Below, piece after piece: positions 62,209 through 64,000 of a DNA stretch of 64,000 nt. Under the pieces are notes generated by a model that did not search any database, was not told the DNA's origin, and was given only the letters and a program-made list of their open reading frames with translations. Within the stretch, counting starts at the first letter, position 1. Every line of letters starts with the position of its first letter. The stretch comes from JBHYDC01 sp051861205 (GTDB lineage: Bacteria; Pseudomonadota; Alphaproteobacteria; Rhizobiales; Pleomorphomonadaceae). The translations under genes and the position numbers were made by a program. The DNA lies in the NCBI GenBank assembly GCA_051861205.1, contig JBHYDC010000006.1:62001-126000 (forward strand), read 5' to 3'.

Positions 62209-62766
62209 TCAGCGCCCGTAAAGGGCCGTCACGCTCGCCCGCGCCAGTTCATTCGCACCGGTCATGAATCCGACCATCGCGGCCGAGGCGTCCGCCGGCA
62301 CGCCCAGCTTGTCGGTATTCAGCGCGAACACGGTGAACACATAGTGGTGCGGCGCGCCGGGGGGCGGGCAGGCCCCGCCATAGCCGGGCGTGCCAAAGTC
62401 GGTCCGCCCCTGCACCGCGCTCTCCGGCAGTCCCTGTCCGGATCCGGCGCCTTCGGGCAAACCCTTGGCATCGGCCGGAATGTCGAACACCACCCAGTGC
62501 CACCAGCCCGAACCGGTCGGCGCGTCCGGATCATAGGCCGTCACTGCAAAGCTCTTGGTGCCCTCAGGCGCGCCCGTCCATTCCAGCGCGGGCGAAACGT
62601 TGCCGCCCTCGCAGCCGAAGCTGTTGTACACCTGCGCCATCGGCAGGGTGCCGCCGTCAGTGAAATTCGGGCTCGTCACCTTGAAATCGGCGGCTACGGC
62701 CCAGCCGGTCATCACAGCCGAAAAAGCCAATGCGGCCGCCGTTATGGATGTAATCCGTATCGACAT
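62209..62766 (-). CDS. Secreted YbhB/YbcL (PEBP-like) protein
   Basis: A 185-residue phosphatidylethanolamine-binding-like protein with a signal peptide (cleavage near VAA-DFK). NVSPALEWTGAPEGTKSFAV, DPDAP, HWVVFDIP and HHYVFTVFAL are conserved, with the ligand-binding site residues in DPDAPTG and the GPCPP-like GGACPPPG. GGAGG is seven bases before the ATG at 62766. The role of bacterial family members is unknown. Confidence 0.93.
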   Translation of the reverse strand: MSIRITSITAAALAFSAVMTGWAVAADFKVTSPNFTDGGTLPMAQVYNSFGCEGGNVSPALEWTGAPEGTKSFAVTAYDPDAPTGSGWWHWVVFDIPADAKGLPEGAGSGQGLPESAVQGRTDFGTPGYGGACPPPGAPHHYVFTVFALNTDKLGVPADASAAMVGFMTGANELARASVTALYGR

Positions 62767-62803
62767 ATCCTGTCCTCCATCGCTTGAAGCGAGGAGAACT
62801 ATG

Positions 62804-63649
62804 CTACGCCGCCTCTTGATCCGCGCCGCCGCGGCGATCAAACTCCGTGCCGATCCGCTCAATCACCCGCCGCGTACGGCGGATATCCAACGGCGACATG
62901 CCAAAGCGCGCGCGAAACCGCACGGCAAAGCGCGACGGTGAGAGATAGCCGCAATCCAGCGCGATCGTGGTCACCGATAGATCCGTCGATTGCAGCAGCG
63001 TCAAAGCCCGTGTCATACGAACGTCGCCGAGCACGTCGGTCAGCGTGGTCCCGTGCGCCGAAAGCCGCCGCCGCAGCGTCGCTTCACTCACCGCCAGCGC
63101 CCGCGCCACCTCCGCCGAGGTCCACGCCGCCGCCGGATCCGTGCCCACGAGGCGCCGCAGGCGAACTGGAAACGCCTCTGCCACCCCTGGGCGCGGATTG
63201 ATGCCCAGCGTGCGCAGCCACACCAGTAATTCGCCCATCCGGTGCCGGGCCACCGCGAAAGGCAGGGCGGTATCGGCCAGTGCGTCCCGCGCCGCATCCA
63301 GCGCAGCCTCAAATCCCTCCGGCGGGACGAAGGCCCGTGCGACCGGCCCGGCCAACGCACCAGGATCCACCGGCCCCATCAAATCCGGATCGAACGCAAA
63401 CCCCTCGGCCTCATAAGCCGTCCCGTCGGTCCGGTTCGCCGCTGTCACGAACACACCGCCGTCCACGGCAATCGCCGCCCCGGCCTCGGCCTCCGCCGCG
63501 CCTGTATCGGCAAGGATGACCTTCGTGCCGCGCCGGATCACCAAAATCGTCGGCTGTTCCATGAACAACCGGCGGAATTCAGCGCTTCTTGCCTGCCAGA
63601 TCCGCAAATGCGTTCCAATGCCGGCCCGCGTCACGACGCTTCTTTTCAT
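62804..63649 (-). CDS. AraC family transcriptional regulator
   Basis: A 281-residue regulator. The N-terminal half (about 30-130) has the pattern of a cupin-like effector domain. The C-terminal 100 residues are the AraC double helix-turn-helix: AAWTSAEVARALAVSEATLRRRL, LQSTDLSVTTIALDCGYLSPSRFAVRFRARFGMSP. It is likely cotranscribed with the preceding protease gene, whose stop is nine bases upstream, and could control the PEBP-like gene downstream. Confidence 0.92.
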   Translation of the reverse strand: MKRSVVTRAGIGTHLRIWQARSAEFRRLFMEQPTILVIRRGTKVILADTGAAEAEAGAAIAVDGGVFVTAANRTDGTAYEAEGFAFDPDLMGPVDPGALAGPVARAFVPPEGFEAALDAARDALADTALPFAVARHRMGELLVWLRTLGINPRPGVAEAFPVRLRRLVGTDPAAAWTSAEVARALAVSEATLRRRLSAHGTTLTDVLGDVRMTRALTLLQSTDLSVTTIALDCGYLSPSRFAVRFRARFGMSPLDIRRTRRVIERIGTEFDRRGGADQEAA

Positions 63650-63658
63650 GGCTGCCCG

Positions 63659-64000
63659 TCAATCCTCTTGGTCGGTAAACCAAGCACCGGGAAAAACGCC
63701 CAAAATCCACTCCCGCAACGTCGAAACGCGCACAAAGCCGGATGTTGAACCATAGACCGCATCGTCGCCCCACGCATTCGCGCCCGCGATCGCCCATCCT
63801 TGACGGGTTTTGATCCATAGCGACCCCCCGCTGTCGCCGGATCCGAGGATTCCCTCAAATGGGTCTACGGGAAAAGCGTCTCCGTTCCGGAAAACATTCT
63901 TGCCGCCGTCTTCCCGGTCGAAATCGATCAGCAGCTCGTTGTCACCGCTCTCGTCGGAAACCTCGTCGATCACGTTTCGGGCAGCAGCCGGGTCTCCGCT
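63659..64000 (-). CDS. Trypsin-like serine protease, C-terminal part (truncated by window edge)
   Basis: The last 113 or so codons of a chymotrypsin-fold (S1) protease. SGDSGGSLW contains the nucleophilic serine and oxyanion GDSGG. WAIAGANAWG and VYGSTSGFVRVSTLREWI match the last strands and helix of the fold. The frame is open to the window edge, so the His and Asp of the triad and any signal peptide lie beyond it. Confidence 0.85.
   Translation of the reverse strand, partial: SGDPAAARNVIDEVSDESGDNELLIDFDREDGGKNVFRNGDAFPVDPFEGILGSGDSGGSLWIKTRQGWAIAGANAWGDDAVYGSTSGFVRVSTLREWILGVFPGAWFTDQED

Overview
The window is a GC-rich bacterial chromosome segment that reads as an alphaproteobacterium, most likely Hyphomicrobiales (Rhizobiales) or a close relative. 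The evidence is gene content and order: ChvG/ChvI fused to a short HprK, EIIA-Man and HPr and lying near pckA; a tldD / ialB / coxB-coxA-ctaB-coxF-ctaG-coxC neighbourhood; small families typical of that group (DUF2093, DUF4170, a DUF6101-like protein, CoxF); and an APH-fold homoserine kinase next to ispH and rnhA. Nearly all of the window is core metabolism. I found no phage, insertion sequence, CRISPR array, rRNA or tRNA. Gene packing is tight, with many ATGA and TGATG overlaps.

Layout. 1-6.9 kb: 3' part of ileS, lspA, a BamF-like lipoprotein, a terminator, and two paired M16 proteases (one zinc-binding, one not). 6.9-10.6 kb (minus): a class IIA HAD protein, pckA and a HugZ-like protein. 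10.8-16.1 kb (plus): a MATE exporter, chvI, chvG, hprK, EIIA-Man and HPr, a regulatory phosphorelay with no Enzyme I in view. 16.1-20.4 kb (minus): mutL, rsmD and rluB, the last with a very long repetitive basic tail. 20.4-24.8 kb: tadA, a patatin, purD, ubiA and a DUF6101-like gene. 25.1-32.8 kb: pmbA, an inositol-monophosphatase/CysQ-like phosphatase, DUF4170, an MsbA-like ABC exporter, a DUF374 acyltransferase, waaA, lpxK and DUF2093, an envelope/lipid A group. 32.9-36.4 kb (minus): a second MATE exporter, tldD (partner of pmbA) and an IalB-like secreted protein. 36.5-43.7 kb: a regulatory gap, then the aa3 cytochrome oxidase operon with assembly factors, ending in DUF983 and SURF1. 43.7-55.7 kb (mostly minus): an EAL phosphodiesterase with a degenerate GGDEF, a GNAT, a third M16 protease, thrC, YqgE, a DsbD-N-like protein and a peroxiredoxin (both plus), a lipid kinase, rnhA, thrB and ispH. 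55.9-61.6 kb (plus): a small lipoprotein, a tandem glycine riboswitch and gcvT-gcvH-gcvPA-gcvPB. 61.6-64 kb (minus): a GFA-type protein, a secreted PEBP-like protein, an AraC regulator and the 3' end of a trypsin-like protease.

Most interesting region. The gap between ialB and coxB (36.45-37.0 kb) holds an exact FNR/FixK-type box and, about 190 bases downstream on the plus strand, a hairpin with a U-tract. No plus-strand protein gene lies upstream of that terminator. The simplest reading is an oxygen-regulated small RNA of about 165 nt, or a cox leader controlled by attenuation. This is inference from sequence and needs RNA evidence. Other points worth attention are the RluB tail, a dispersed palindromic element inside the glycine-cleavage operon, loss of the C-terminal zinc cysteines in IleRS, and a compositionally distinct patch inside ileS.
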